Below the pieces are notes generated by a model. That model did no database searches. It was not told the origin of the DNA and was given only the letters and a program-made list of their open reading frames with translations. Shown one piece after another: positions 11,015 to 21,015 of a stretch of DNA of 64,000 nucleotides. Source of the stretch: Ulva prolifera (taxonomy: Eukaryota > Chlorophyta > Ulvophyceae > Ulvales > Ulvaceae); contig CM041200.1 in the NCBI GenBank assembly GCA_023078555.1, forward strand, positions 5,991,361-6,055,360, in the 5' to 3' direction. Position numbers and translations under genes: made by a program. The stretch's first letter is position 1. Each line of letters starts with the position of its first letter.

Positions 11015-11357
11015 TGTCACAATGCATGAGCCTGCGGGCAGCAGCGTGGTGACAGGTGCACCCATGCACGGACGATCCGCGGATCCAGTGCAGGGGTAAG
11101 CCGCCAGCCGAGATTGTCTCGATGTAGTGAGAGAGATCCCGCGAGGGTTTCCCGCCGTAACCTTGAGTGCTCAGTGTGCATATAAGCATGTGCACACTGA
11201 GATCTGTAACCATTCTCTTTACTGTTTCCCGGTACTAGCACTTCCCTTAAGCATCTCTCGGTTCTACCTCTGTGCGCAGCAGGTATGAGATTCTGACTGT
11301 CCTGACCTGAACAAGGACTGCGCGTCCTGACCTGCACAAATGATAGCGTTTCTGACA
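11015..11357 (+). repeat. Cop-A2 5' LTR
   Basis: The LTR starts TGTCACAATGCATG and ends TTTCTGACA. It carries a TATA box inside an inverted repeat (11172-11199), TGTAA at 11205-11209, and a CAG|GTATGA donor-like site at 11282/11283. Confidence 0.95.
11172..11199 (+). promoter_or_regulatory. TATA box within LTR inverted repeat (A family)
   Basis: CAGTGTGCA and TGCACACTG form a perfect 9-bp inverted repeat around the 10-nt loop tataagcatg, which contains the TATA-like core. The same arrangement occurs in the other A2/A3 LTR copies. In Cop-A1 the arms and core have drifted. This is the likely LTR promoter (inference). Confidence 0.6.
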
Positions 11358-11371
11358 TGGTATCGGTGATG
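11358..11371 (+). other. Cop-A2 primer-binding site
   Basis: TGGTATCGGTGATG abuts the LTR. It shares TGGTATCGGTGA with Cop-B and Cop-A4, so these elements use the same tRNA primer. Confidence 0.8.
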
Positions 11372-11662
11372 TTAGCGTTTATGTCTGTTTATGGTCTGTT
11401 TCGGGAAGCCGTCGGCCAATGTCTGTGCGCAGACACGGCGGGCATTCCACTGTTCTGCCGGCGCTCAGACTGCGGTCAAAGCGCAGGCATTATTTAGCTT
11501 TCTCGTAGTATATTGTTGTTAGACACAATTCGAGAAGCTTGTTTCAATGATCAGCGCTGAGAAAAGCGAACGCGTTCGTTTGTTTTCTAAACCTGTCGGC
11601 TTGCGAGCCATCCCACCGGTTAGTTGCTGCGCGCGACAAACAACCGTCTGTCCTAATGCAGG

Positions 11663-14600
11663 ATGTCTCTTTCGAACGCCAACTCCAACGCCAACTCTCC
11701 TCGCGAGGAGAGGCGTGACGATGCTGACCAGCAGCCTCTCGTCGACAGGGACGCTGACCAGCAGCTCCCTGACGGAGAACAGCCTGCGGGTATGTTGCTC
11801 CGGGGCGGACGAATTGTCCGCCCACGACCCTCTTCTCACACTGGGCAGAGCAGCCAGCAGGTGCCTTTTTCCTCTCATGTTGTGAACGATCCTGGTCACA
11901 CTGAGTCACTCATATCACTCGAAACGTTAACCGAGGCGCTGCGCGCATCTCGGGGACGTAGCGAACCTGATTTGACTAAAGGGAAATTGCCTGAGTGGAA
12001 TTACAAGACTGAAAGTTTCGTTGCGTACGAACAGAAAGTCTTTTTGTGGTTAAGTCAATTCGAGTTAGATCATTTGTTGCAGCACGCACCGTCTGCGGAC
12101 GAACAGCGTGTTCATGCTAGGGCGAGGACACAGGTCCTAATGTCTTTGCCTGACGCGGATAGGACGACTGTCTATCGCATGTAGCATTTGTGTGAAGCAT
12201 GGTCTTACTTGACTGCCAAGTACAGACCTAGCACCGAAGCCGAAATCCACAGATTGTGGAGTCGGTTTAATTCTTTATCACAAAACAATAAAGATGTTGC
12301 GACATATTGTGGTGATGTGATGAGTGTTTACACTCAACTGGAGGCACTAGGTGCCGATGTGGGCCAGCGATGGCTACGTTTGAAACTGTTAGAGGTGGGA
12401 GAGGAGTTCAACGCTGTGCGCGGCGAAGTTCTACACTCCTCCCCTCATGTGATAATATCACGTTTGACTGAGCATGCCGATTTGCTCAAACAACAGCGGT
12501 CGCTGCAGGCTAGGTCTGGGGCGCCCGCGGACAAACCAGGCCATGGCTGGCGCAAGCAGCACCGTGGTGATGGCCCTGTGGTCGCTGCTCTTGCAGCTGG
12601 CCAGGCTCCTCGCGAGGAGACCAGGACTTGTTTCTTCTGCAAGAAGAAGGGACATTTACGTGCGAACTGCCCCCAACGCAAACAGGCTGCGGCCAAGGAT
12701 GTTTGCACCGTAGAAATGCCGGACAAGTATCCACAGCCGGACGCGTCCCTACCGTGGAACATCATTGTTGATAGTGGGTCGGACATGCATATAGTAGGGA
12801 ACCGTGAAATGTTCACTGAGTACGGTCCGTGTCAGAAAGTTGCCAATCTCGCGGGACCAGGGCAGCTTTCTATCATGGGAGGGGGAACCATTCAGGTGAA
12901 CCTGGGTGCTTATGTGGACAAGCACGGGAACAAGCATCCACTGGATGTGGAAATCCCTGGTGTATACTATGCTCCTGAATGTCCGTACAACCTGCTCAGC
13001 ACGATGGGTCTTAGACACGAGCAGATGTTCCTAGACACGCGTAGAAATGTGTTGTATGTTCCTGGTCTGGGTAATATGGCCACCGACGTAGAAGATGACG
13101 TCAAATATCAGGAACTAGATGTGGATGGTCACCCTGTCTTTGCGTTTAAAATGGCAGTAGATACCAAACCCATTCTCGTCGGTGCGCCTGTCAATAAGGG
13201 GGTAGTCTGGTCTAACCAGAGCAGTCCGACCTCAGTTATTGAGGATCAACAGCAGTGGCATCATGTGGCGGTTGCGGCCATTGACCTGCAGCGACCCAAT
13301 GCTGGGGGAGCTGAGGTCCCGCATGATGCATACTTGCTGGAACCTGCTTTTCTAGCACACTTGTCTTTTCATCAGTCTAATTGGGTTCTAAAACGCATGC
13401 AATCTAACAGTGAATTTTATGGTCATTTGAATTTGGATGTCGATTCCGAGCCATTAGGGATTCGGTGTCACGGCTGCAGAATTGGCAAAGTGCCTGCGGG
13501 CAAGTTCTCTGCCAATGATCGTGAGCTCATGGGTCAGGCCAAGTGGCCAGGTTAGCAACTGCACGCCGATTTAGCTGGTCCTGTCTCTCCAGTAGGAATT
13601 GGTGGTGTGAAATATGTTTTGTTTGTGATGTGTGCCTTTACCCGTTATACTTTCGTGGTCGGTCTGCGCAAAAAGAGTGAGGCTGCGGCCATGATCTCTT
13701 ACATTATTGAACGCATTCGGGTGAATGTGGTGAAGCCAGGTGAACCGGGTGTGCGCATCCTACACACCGACAAAGGAGGAGAGTTCATGGTCGCGGCCTT
13801 AAAACTCTACCTCCAGCGTCGTGGCATTACTCACCGCTTGACCCCCACAGCCGCTCATCGCTGTAATGGCATGATCGAGAGGAGGATCGGAGTGGCCTTT
13901 GAGTCACTCCGTGCGGTGCTGCTCGCGAGCGGCCTGCCTATGTTCCTGTGGATAGAATGCCTCGCCAGCGTTGTCCACGGTCACAATCTAACGCCGTCGT
14001 CGGCATTGTACCATGACAAACTAGCGAGCATCCTCAAGGGCCTGAAAGCTCAGCATGCTGTCAATGCGTCTGCGGACGTTGACGAAGCTGAGAAGAACCT
14101 GGGGAAGGGAAAGCGCATGAAAAAGGCCGAGCGCGATAAGTTGAGGGATGAGGAGAAACGCAAGTACAAGTTACTTGCGACGACAGAATTAGATGAGTTT
14201 TTAGTGCGGTCTTGTGATAAGGATATCATTCCTTACATGGCCTTTTTCAGAGACACCTCCGTTGAGGTGTTCCAAGATCTGCTGCGGCAGCAGCGTCCAT
14301 GGGGGGTTGAGGTGTATGCATACCCTAGGGATGACAAGCTGCGGAAGTTGTCCCCCCGGGGTGTGCCTGCATACTGGGTCGGGGCTGGGTTAGGCCCCAG
14401 CATGCAGCGTGTGTACGCCTAGGATGTTCCTGGGGGTAGGGTTTTTGTTGTGCGTCAAGTGATGTGCACTGCGGATCAGATGATCCAGCACGTACGCAAG
14501 TACGATGCGTCCGCCGTTGTGGACAAGAGAGAACCTGAGGAGTTTGCGAACTCCTACACGGTTGCTTTCGAGGGGGACAATGAGGGTGAGCGTGTGACTG

Positions 14601-17215
14601 ATGCCGATGTTCCTCCTTTTGCGGCAGAGCACACGTATGATGGGGGAGTGTTGCGCCGTCTGCGTGACCAGCTTCACACCCCCCCCGGGTCATGGTAGGC
14701 TTCCTGTCATGGAAATGACTTTCCGGCAGGACAACCCTGAGCCCAGTCCTGCTGTGTACTCTCCACGATTTGGAGCTGGCTCCTCTGCGGAGATTATCCG
14801 GCGTGACCCTGCTAGGGCAACGCCGGAAATAGCCAGAGCAGCTTTGCATCGCACGCGTGCAATGTCCAGAGCTGCTGCTCACCCTGACGTCCTTGTCCCC
14901 CATCGTGTGCGCGGCGAAGTGCATCACTCTGTCGCCACGCCCTCCCGTACTGCGCAGTATGTTGTGACGCGCAACGCTGTGTTGCACGACCCTGGTGTAG
15001 AAGTTGCGTTCCCTGTTCAAGTGTCTGTCAGTGGGTCTGATGACGACATGGATGAGGACGACGACAGTCCTGGCATCTATGATGATTACGATGAACAGCG
15101 CATGGACTACACCGTGTCCGATGATGAAAGAGCTGCGGCTCATCAGAATCTGGAGGCTCAGCGGGTCCGTTCTGGAAGTAATTCGGCAGCGGCCTCAGCA
15201 TCTGGCGCGGGGGCAGTTGCTCAGCCCTTGCGAGGAGCCGAGGCGCTGAGGCCCTTCTGGGAGGATGAGCCAGATGAGGTGGAGACCGGGTCCGAATTAG
15301 GGGGAGAGGATCCGGACCCCTCAGCCGCAGTTGGGGTTGATTTGCCTGACGAGGTGAGGGCCATTCCAGCCGCCTTGCCTCGTATTAAAATCAATCCTCT
15401 TGTACGCAGACGCCTTGTTCCATTGGCTGCAGACGTAGCAGCTGTACAAATGCATGAGCCTGCGGGCTCTGACATTGCTAGTAGTGAAACAGTTGTAGCT
15501 GCTATTGATGTTTCAGCTTGCGATCAGGACACATCAGCCGCGGCTGACTGTGGAGTGTCCTGTGCAGGCCTGAAGCCTCAGCATGTGGAGTCTGGTGAGC
15601 AGCAGAATGCTCAGCGTCGTGGGTCGCGCAGAGCAGCTGCCGCCAGGAAGCAGAAGGCCTCCGACCCTGATATGCCTTCTTTGAAGGAAGCGCTCGCGAG
15701 TGCTGACAGGGATCCATGGCTGCGTGCCATGCAGGAGGAGGTAGATGCACTGGGTGAGCACGGAACCTTCGGGTTGTGCTATCTGCCTGCGGGCAAACGG
15801 GCTATCTCGGGCAAATGGGTGCTTACGATTAAGCGTGGGCCTGCGGGGGAGATTCAGCGCTATAAGGCACGTTATGTAGCGCGTGGTTTTTCTCAGGTAG
15901 AAGGGATTGACTTTTTTTAGACTTGGTCTCCTGTTGGTAGTTATGCGACACTGCGTGTGTTGCTGTCAGTTGCTGCTCAGGAAGATTTAGAGATTAGGCA
16001 TATAACATTCAGTGCGCCTTTCTTAATGGCGAGTTAGAAGAAGAAGTGTTCGTTGAACAGCCCCCGTTCTTCACTGACGGGACAGCACATGTATGGCGAT
16101 TGCACAAAACCTTGTATGGCTTGAAGCAAGCCGCTCGCGAGTGGCATAAAGCTTTAATAAAGGTCTTAGCTGAGATGGGATTTGTGTGCGCACAAAGTGA
16201 TCCCGGACTGTATGTTAGAACATCTGGTCGCTGCTTTATTTTCTTATGGGTCGATGACTTGTTCATATTCAGTAGCTCTGCGGGGCTACAAGAACTTGTC
16301 GACATCATTCTCACAAAATTCGAAGGCAGAGATTTGGCTGAACTTGCATGGGCACTTGGCAAAGAGATCATGCGTGATCGCAAGGCCAAAACAATCATCA
16401 TGACACAACGAAACAAAATTCACAACTTGCTTGAAAAGTACAGTATGTCTGACTGTCGCAAGTCTCCCACTCCCTTAGTGCCGCGGCAACAACTAAGGTG
16501 TGCGAAAGAGCCTCCTAACCTGGAAAAAGCCAGTGCTGCTGAGCATTCCAGGTTCATGAGTGCTGTAGGAAGTATCCAGTATATTGCAGGAGTGACACGA
16601 CCTGACCTGAGCTATGTGGCGCATGCCCTGGCCCGGCACATGTCTAGTAGTCTGAAGGAACATTGGTCTGCCGTGCAACATGTTCTGAGATACCTGCAGT
16701 CCACAAAGAATTTAGGAATAAAATTTATAGGCTCTGAGGGACACGGGTGTTTATTGGAGGCTTATTCAGATGCAGATTTTGCGAACTCTGCTGATCTGAA
16801 AAGCGTGTCCGGTATGATTATTCGGGTGTATGGGAACTGTGTTCTCTGGCGTTCAAAGAAGCAGAGTATAGTGGCTGGGGATACAACAGAGGCTGAACTC
16901 ATCGCGATGAGGGCAACAGCCAACGAGTTAATGTGGGTGAAGCAGTTGCTTCTCGATTTGAAACTCGTCCCACATAAGCCGACTCTGTGGGGTGACAAAA
17001 AGAGTGCCAACATCTTGGCTGTGAATGCTGTGTCCACTGACAGATCCAAGCACATTCGTGTGCGGCACTTGCGGGTGCGGGAATATGTCCAGATGGATGA
17101 ACTTAAGGTAGCATGGGTAGGCACTGTCGATCAGTTAGCGGATGTGTTTACTAAAGTGCTGCCCGGACCTGCTTTGTTAGAAGTTCGTAATAAACTCCAG
17201 CTAGTGGAGACGTAG
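11663..17215 (+). pseudogene. Cop-A2 gag-pol (multiply disabled)
   Basis: The polyprotein would start at the ATG at 11663, one base after a TAATGCAG acceptor-like site. Gag has a CCHC knuckle (CFFCKKKGHLRANC). The protease reads VDSGSD, and the integrase has CHGC, ADLAGP, HTDKGGEF and CNGMIERR. RT has WVDDLFIF, and RNase H has GDTTEAEL and ADVFTK. The stops at about 12182, 13553 and 14420 are single-base TAG changes relative to Cop-A3. Lesions shared with Cop-A3 are an eighth C in the C-run near 14686, a TAG after the T-run near 15918, and a lost base near 16005. The last open segment ends at 17215 with the normal terminus. A conserved WGDNKSA reads WGDKKSA here. Confidence 0.95.
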
Positions 17216-17232
17216 CAGGGTTTATGGGGGAG

Positions 17233-17575
17233 TGTCACAATGCATGAGCCTGCGGGCAGCAGCGTGGTGACAGGTGCACCCATGCACGGAAGATCCGCGG
17301 ATCCAGTGCAGGGGTAAGCCGCCAGCCGAGATTGTCTCGATGTAGTGAGAGAGATCCCGCGAGGGTTTCCCGCCGTAACCTTAAGTGCTCAGTGTGCATA
17401 TAAGCATGTGCACACTGAGATCTGTAACCATTCTCTTTACTGTTTCCCGGTACTAGCACTTCCCTTCAGCATCTCTCGGTTCTACCTCTGTGCGCAGCAG
17501 GTATGAGATGCTGGCTGTCCTGACCTGAACAAGGACTGCGCGTCCTGACGTGAACAAATGATAGCGTTTCTGACA
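17233..17575 (+). repeat. Cop-A2 3' LTR
   Basis: This 343-bp LTR is preceded by the purine tract ATGGGGGAG. It differs from the 5' LTR at about seven positions, for example GGACGATC to GGAAGATC and CTTAAGC to CTTCAGC. The TSD cagag follows. Confidence 0.95.
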
Positions 17576-17580
17576 CAGAG

Positions 17581-19137
17581 GTCGGACTGCTCTGGTCGGA
17601 CCACACTACTCCCCTGTTGACAGGATGACCCTCAAGAACAGGCTTCTTGAGGGAACACATTTTGAAAGCAAAAACGCGACACTTATCCTCATCCAGCTCC
17701 TGGTGTTTGGACGCATCCTCAATACCAGTAGCCATGTCTCCGAAACCGGGGACATACAACACACTCCTACGCGTGTCTAAGTAAATCTTCTCGTGACGAA
17801 GACCCATACTCAGTATGTTGTATGGACACTCAGGGGCATAGTACACACCCGGAATTTCCACACCCAGAGGATGCTTATTCCCATGCTCATCCACATAGGT
17901 GCCCAGGTTCACCTGAATGGTTCCCCTGCCCATAATGGGGATCTTGCCTGGTCCCGCGGGATTGGCAGTTCTCTGGCACGGACCATACTCAGTGAACATG
18001 TCGCGATTGCCAACAATGTGAATGTCAGAACCGCTATCAATGATAAAATTCCACGGTGCTAATGCATCATGATCCGGGAACTCTTCAGGCAGTTCTACAG
18101 CACAAACATCTTTGGCCGCGGCCTGTTTGCGCTGGGGGCAGTTCGCACGCAAGTGTCCCTTCTTCTTGCAGAAGAAGCAGCACCTGGTCTCCTCGCGAGG
18201 AGCCTTGCCAGCGTCAAGCGCGGCAACTGCAGGACCGTCGCCTCGCTGCTGATTGCGCCAGCCTTGGCCTGGTTTGCCCGCGGGCGGACCAGACCTAGCA
18301 TGCAGCCGCTGCTGCTTGAGCAAATCAGCATGCTCAGTCAAACGTGCAATGATGACATGAGGGGAGGAGTGTTGAACTTCGCCGCGCACAGCATTGAACT
18401 CCTCCCCCACTTCTAAAAGTTTTAATCGGAGCCATCGCTGGCCCACATCGGCACCTAGTGCCTCCAATTGAGTGTACACACTCATCACTTCACCACAGTA
18501 AGACCCAACGTCTCTATTTCGCTGTGACAGAGAGTTGAAACGACTCCACAGTCTGTGGATCTCTGCTTCAGTGCTAGGCCTATACTTTGCAGTGAGATAG
18601 GCCCATGCTTCACACAGATGTGACATGCGATAGACAGTGGTCCTATCCGCGTCAGTCAAAGACATAAGGACTTGGGTCCTTGCTCTAGCGTGGACACGCT
18701 GTTCGTCCGCGGACGGTGCGTGCTGCAACAGATGGTCTAACTCAAACTGTCCTAACCACAAAAAGACTTTCTGCTCGTACGCAACGAAGCTTTCGGTCTT
18801 AAAATTCCATTCAGGCAATTTTCCTTTGGACAGATCAGGCTCGTTACGTCCCCGAGATGCACGCAGCGCTTCGGTCAACGTCTCGAGTGTGATGAAAGAC
18901 TCAGTGTGACCATGATCGTTCACAACATGAGGAAAAAGGCACCTGCTGGCTGCTCTGCCCAGTCTGGGAAGAGGGACGTGGTCGGATAACTCGTCCGCCA
19001 CGAAGTAACATGCCCGCGGGCTGTTCTCCTTCGGGGAGCTGCTGGTCAGCGTCCCTGTTGTCGATTGGCTGCTGATCAGCCTCGTCCTGCCTCTCCTCGC
19101 GAGGAGAGTTGGCGTTAGAGCGATCGGAGTTAGACAT
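17581..19137 (-). pseudogene. Cop-A1 gag and protease (broken)
   Basis: On the minus strand this is the N-terminal part of the Cop-A1 polyprotein, starting at the ATG at 19137-19135. A short deletion near 18930 shifts the frame where related copies read SSHVVNDPGHTES. From about 18925 to 17581 the frame is open. It covers the copia Gag domain, a CCHC knuckle (CFFCKKKGHLRANC), protease IDSGSD and the segment up to SSPTS, where Cop-A2 inserted. It continues at 11009. The annotated frame appears to run into the Cop-A2 LTR, but that tail is an artefact of the insertion. Confidence 0.92.
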
Positions 19138-19443
19138 CCTGCAGTAGGACGAAGGGTGGTTTGTCGCGCGCAGCAAACTAAACCATGGGATGGCTCGCAA
19201 GCCGGTAGGTTGAGAGAATAAACGAACGCATTCGCTTTTCCCAGCGCCGATCATTAAAGCATGCGTCTCGAATTGTATCTAATAACAATGTGCTACGAGA
19301 TCGCCTAATGATGCCTGCGCTTATGACCGCGGTCTGAGCGCCGGCAGAACAGTGGAATGCCCGCCGTGTCTGCGCACAGACTTTGGCCGACGGCTTCCTG
19401 AACAAGACCGCAAAAGACATAGCGCAAACGTTCATCGATACCA
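19138..19443 (-). other. Cop-A1 untranslated leader with primer-binding site
   Basis: This is the region between the 5' LTR and gag. The primer-binding site is 19443-19430, reading TGGTATCGATGAAC on the minus strand. The remainder is homologous to the leaders of Cop-A2, A3 and A4, and I see no gene in it. Confidence 0.8.
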
Positions 19444-19789
19444 TGTCAGAAAGTCTATCCTTCGTCAGGTCAGACACGCAGTCTTATGTCAAGTCAGGAG
19501 GCCAGCATCTCATTCCTGCTGCGCACAGAGGTAGAACCAGAGAGATGCTGAGGAGGAGACAAGATACGACTAGTACCGAGAAACAGTGAGAGAAAGGTTA
19601 CAGCTTTCCGTGTGCACAGCCATATGCACACTGAATAGTCAAGATTACGGCGGGAGATCCTCGCAGGATCTCCCTCACTACTCCGGGACAATCCCGCTGG
19701 CGGCTTACCCCTACACATGATCCGCGGATCATTCGTGCATGGGTGCACCTGTCACCACACTGCTGCCCGCAGGCGCATGCATTGTGACA
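19444..19789 (-). repeat. Cop-A1 5' LTR
   Basis: This 346-bp LTR begins TGTCACAATGCATG on the minus strand and ends TTTCTGACA next to the primer-binding site. It pairs with 1-158. It is clearly diverged from the A2/A3 LTRs, so Cop-A1 is a separate subfamily. Confidence 0.93.
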
Positions 19790-19806
19790 CCGGGTTGGGG
19801 GGGCGT
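19790..19806. other. Host DNA sliver between the two nests
   Basis: These 17 bases, G-rich in the middle, are all that separates Cop-A1 from Cop-A4. They include the presumed right TSD of Cop-A1 (ccggg) and the left TSD of Cop-A4 (ggcgt, 19802-19806). Original host sequence resumes after 43722. Confidence 0.8.
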
Positions 19807-20141
19807 TGTCATAAATGCTCTCATCTGCAGGTAAGACACGCAGTCTTAAGTCAGGTCAGGCAACCAGCATTCCATACCTGCTGCGCACAGAGGAATGCGG
19901 GGAGAATCAGGATACCGCTAGTACCGTGAAACAGTGATAAGAAAGGTTACAGATCTCAGTGTGCACGTGCTTATATGCACACTGAACACTCCAGGTTATG
20001 GCGGGAAACCCTTGCGGGATCTCTCTCACTACGTCGAGACAATCTCGGCTGGCGGCTTACCCCTGCACTGGATCCGCGGATCGTCCGTGCATGGGTGCAC
20101 CTGTCACCACACTGCTGCCCGCAGGCTCATGCATTGTGAAA
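19807..20141 (-). repeat. Cop-A4 3' LTR
   Basis: This 335-bp copy is shorter than its partner because of an 11-bp deletion near 19885. It has accumulated further substitutions, including a mutated terminal base (TGTGAAA instead of TGTGACA). The polypurine tract lies next to it at 20142-20156 on the minus strand. Confidence 0.9.
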
Positions 20142-20308
20142 CTCCCCCATAAACCCTGCTACGTCTCCACTAGCTGGAGTTTATTACGAACTTCTTGCAA
20201 AGCAGGTCCGGGCAGCACTTTGATAAACACATCCGCTAACTGATCAATAGTACCTACCCATGCCACCTTAAGTTCATCCATCTGGACATATTCCCGCACT
20301 CGCAAGTG
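20142..20308 (-). pseudogene. Cop-A4 RNase H terminus
   Basis: This minus-strand fragment encodes the end of RNase H, homologous to the KVAWVGT, ADVF and KVLPGPAL stretches of Cop-A1. It is cut at 20308/20309 by element C and continues at 23055. Confidence 0.85.
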
Positions 20309-20646
20309 TGTGGCAGCACAGACTTCTCTGGGCTGTGAGAATGAGTCATGCTAATATTGAAGTCAAATGTGAGGTGCAGCAATGGCTGCCTCATTGACCG
20401 ATTGTCCTCTATTAGTGTTGCATGCACACGTGAGACGGACAGTGAAGACTCAGGAAAACGAGTCAACACACACGCATGCAGGCAGATGCCTGACATGATG
20501 CGTGACACGACGCGTACGCAGTCGTGTGAGAGCACCACACATCCTATGGTATAGTATGATGTGATGGTGTGGATGATTTGGTAGATCTGAGCTCCACAGA
20601 GCCAGAGTGTTGTGCTCTGTGCACCATGGTGTGTGCGTGGAAATGG

Positions 20647-20653
20647 TATATAT
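20647..20653 (+). promoter_or_regulatory. TATA box of element C LTR
   Basis: TATATAT lies 31 bp upstream of 20678, where the duplicated leader segment starts. This spacing is normal for a TATA box and its start site, so 20678 is the predicted transcription start. Confidence 0.65.
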
Positions 20654-20703
20654 GCAGCCGTGCACTCTGTAGCAGACATCTTGTCTGAACAGAGAATGCA
20701 CAG

Positions 20704-20809
20704 GTATGCACATCCAGCTACGGTAGTTTGGACTGCATGTTGTGTTCGTGTGCTGAGTGTCATTGTGAGAACTGTGGGTAGCATATAGTTCATAGAACAG
20801 ATGTTGCAG
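20704..20809 (+). other. 106-bp GT-AG intron within the element C LTR
   Basis: The segment begins GTATGC after CACAG and ends GTTGCAG before GTGCTG. It is precisely absent from the second copy of its flanks at 20897-20987. Its length and splice sites fit the short introns of the host genes in this window. The same segment lies at 22772-22877 in the 3' LTR. Confidence 0.8.
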
Positions 20810-20896
20810 GTGCTGTGTATGTATTGAGCAAAGGCCAATACAACAAGTGACAGATCACCTGTTTATTCCCACAGGTGAGACAACTTAGCACATGTA

Positions 20897-20987
20897 ATCT
20901 TGTCTGAACAGAGAATGCACAGGTGCTGTGTATGTATTGAGCAAAGGCCAATACAACAAGTGACAGATCACCTGTTTATTCCCACAG
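20897..20987 (+). repeat. Intron-less duplicate of the leader (91 bp) in element C LTR
   Basis: These 91 bases equal 20678-20703 joined to 20810-20874, with no mismatch seen. The copy starts at the predicted cap site and ends at the LTR/primer-binding-site boundary. A 22-bp spacer (20875-20896) ending in a TGTA sequence separates it from the first copy. Confidence 0.85.
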
Positions 20988-20998
20988 GTTATGGGCCT
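20987..20998 (+). other. Element C primer-binding site (tRNA-iMet anticodon arm type)
   Basis: GGTTATGGGCCT follows the LTR. It is complementary to the anticodon arm of initiator tRNA-Met (GGCCCAUAACC). Drosophila copia uses this kind of site, primed by a half-tRNA. It differs from the TGGTATCG sites of the A and B elements. Confidence 0.75.
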
Positions 20999-21015
20999 AT
21001 CGCGAGTACTGCGCT

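Larger units (their letters stand above)
11015..17575 (+). mobile_element. Cop-A2: full-length but defective copia element
   Basis: This is a 6561-bp plus-strand element of the same family as Cop-A1, with 343-bp LTRs at 11015-11357 and 17233-17575. The TSD cagag is at 11010-11014 and 17576-17580. It lies inside the minus-strand Cop-A1 at the gag/integrase boundary. About seven differences separate its LTRs, so it is older than Cop-B. Its coding region has at least four stops and two frameshifts. Several of these are shared with Cop-A3, about 15.9 kb away. Confidence 0.95.
1..19789 (-). mobile_element. Cop-A1: Ty1/copia element, nested and truncated by window edge
   Basis: This minus-strand copia element is the host of nest 1. 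Its pieces are a partial 3' LTR (1-158), the RNase H end (176-482), the rest of pol (7332-11009), gag (17581-19137), the leader, and the complete 5' LTR (19444-19789). Cop-B and Cop-A2 sit inside it, each flanked by its own 5-bp TSD, so the pieces join without loss. The visible part of the left LTR differs from the right LTR at one base that I noticed (gcgtctt against gcggctt), which supports their being one pair. The left TSD lies outside the window; the right one would be ccggg at 19790-19794. Pol and gag carry frameshifts, so this copy is defective. Confidence 0.9.
20309..20986 (+). repeat. Element C 5' LTR
   Basis: The 678-bp LTR runs from TGTGGCAGCAC to TTATTCCCACA. It holds a TATA box (20647-20653), a 106-bp GT-AG intron-like segment (20704-20809), and two copies of the flanking sequence, one with and one without that segment. 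TGTAA occurs at 20893-20897, between the two copies. Confidence 0.93.

Noticed and set aside
20254..20838. A 194-codon minus-strand frame repeated at 22367-22906
   Set aside because: It lies in the element C LTRs, antisense to its promoter, with no recognisable domain.
20807..20989. Tandem repeats in the element C LTR as a CRISPR or minisatellite array
   Set aside because: There are only two copies, the unit difference is exactly a GT-AG segment, and the context is a eukaryotic LTR.
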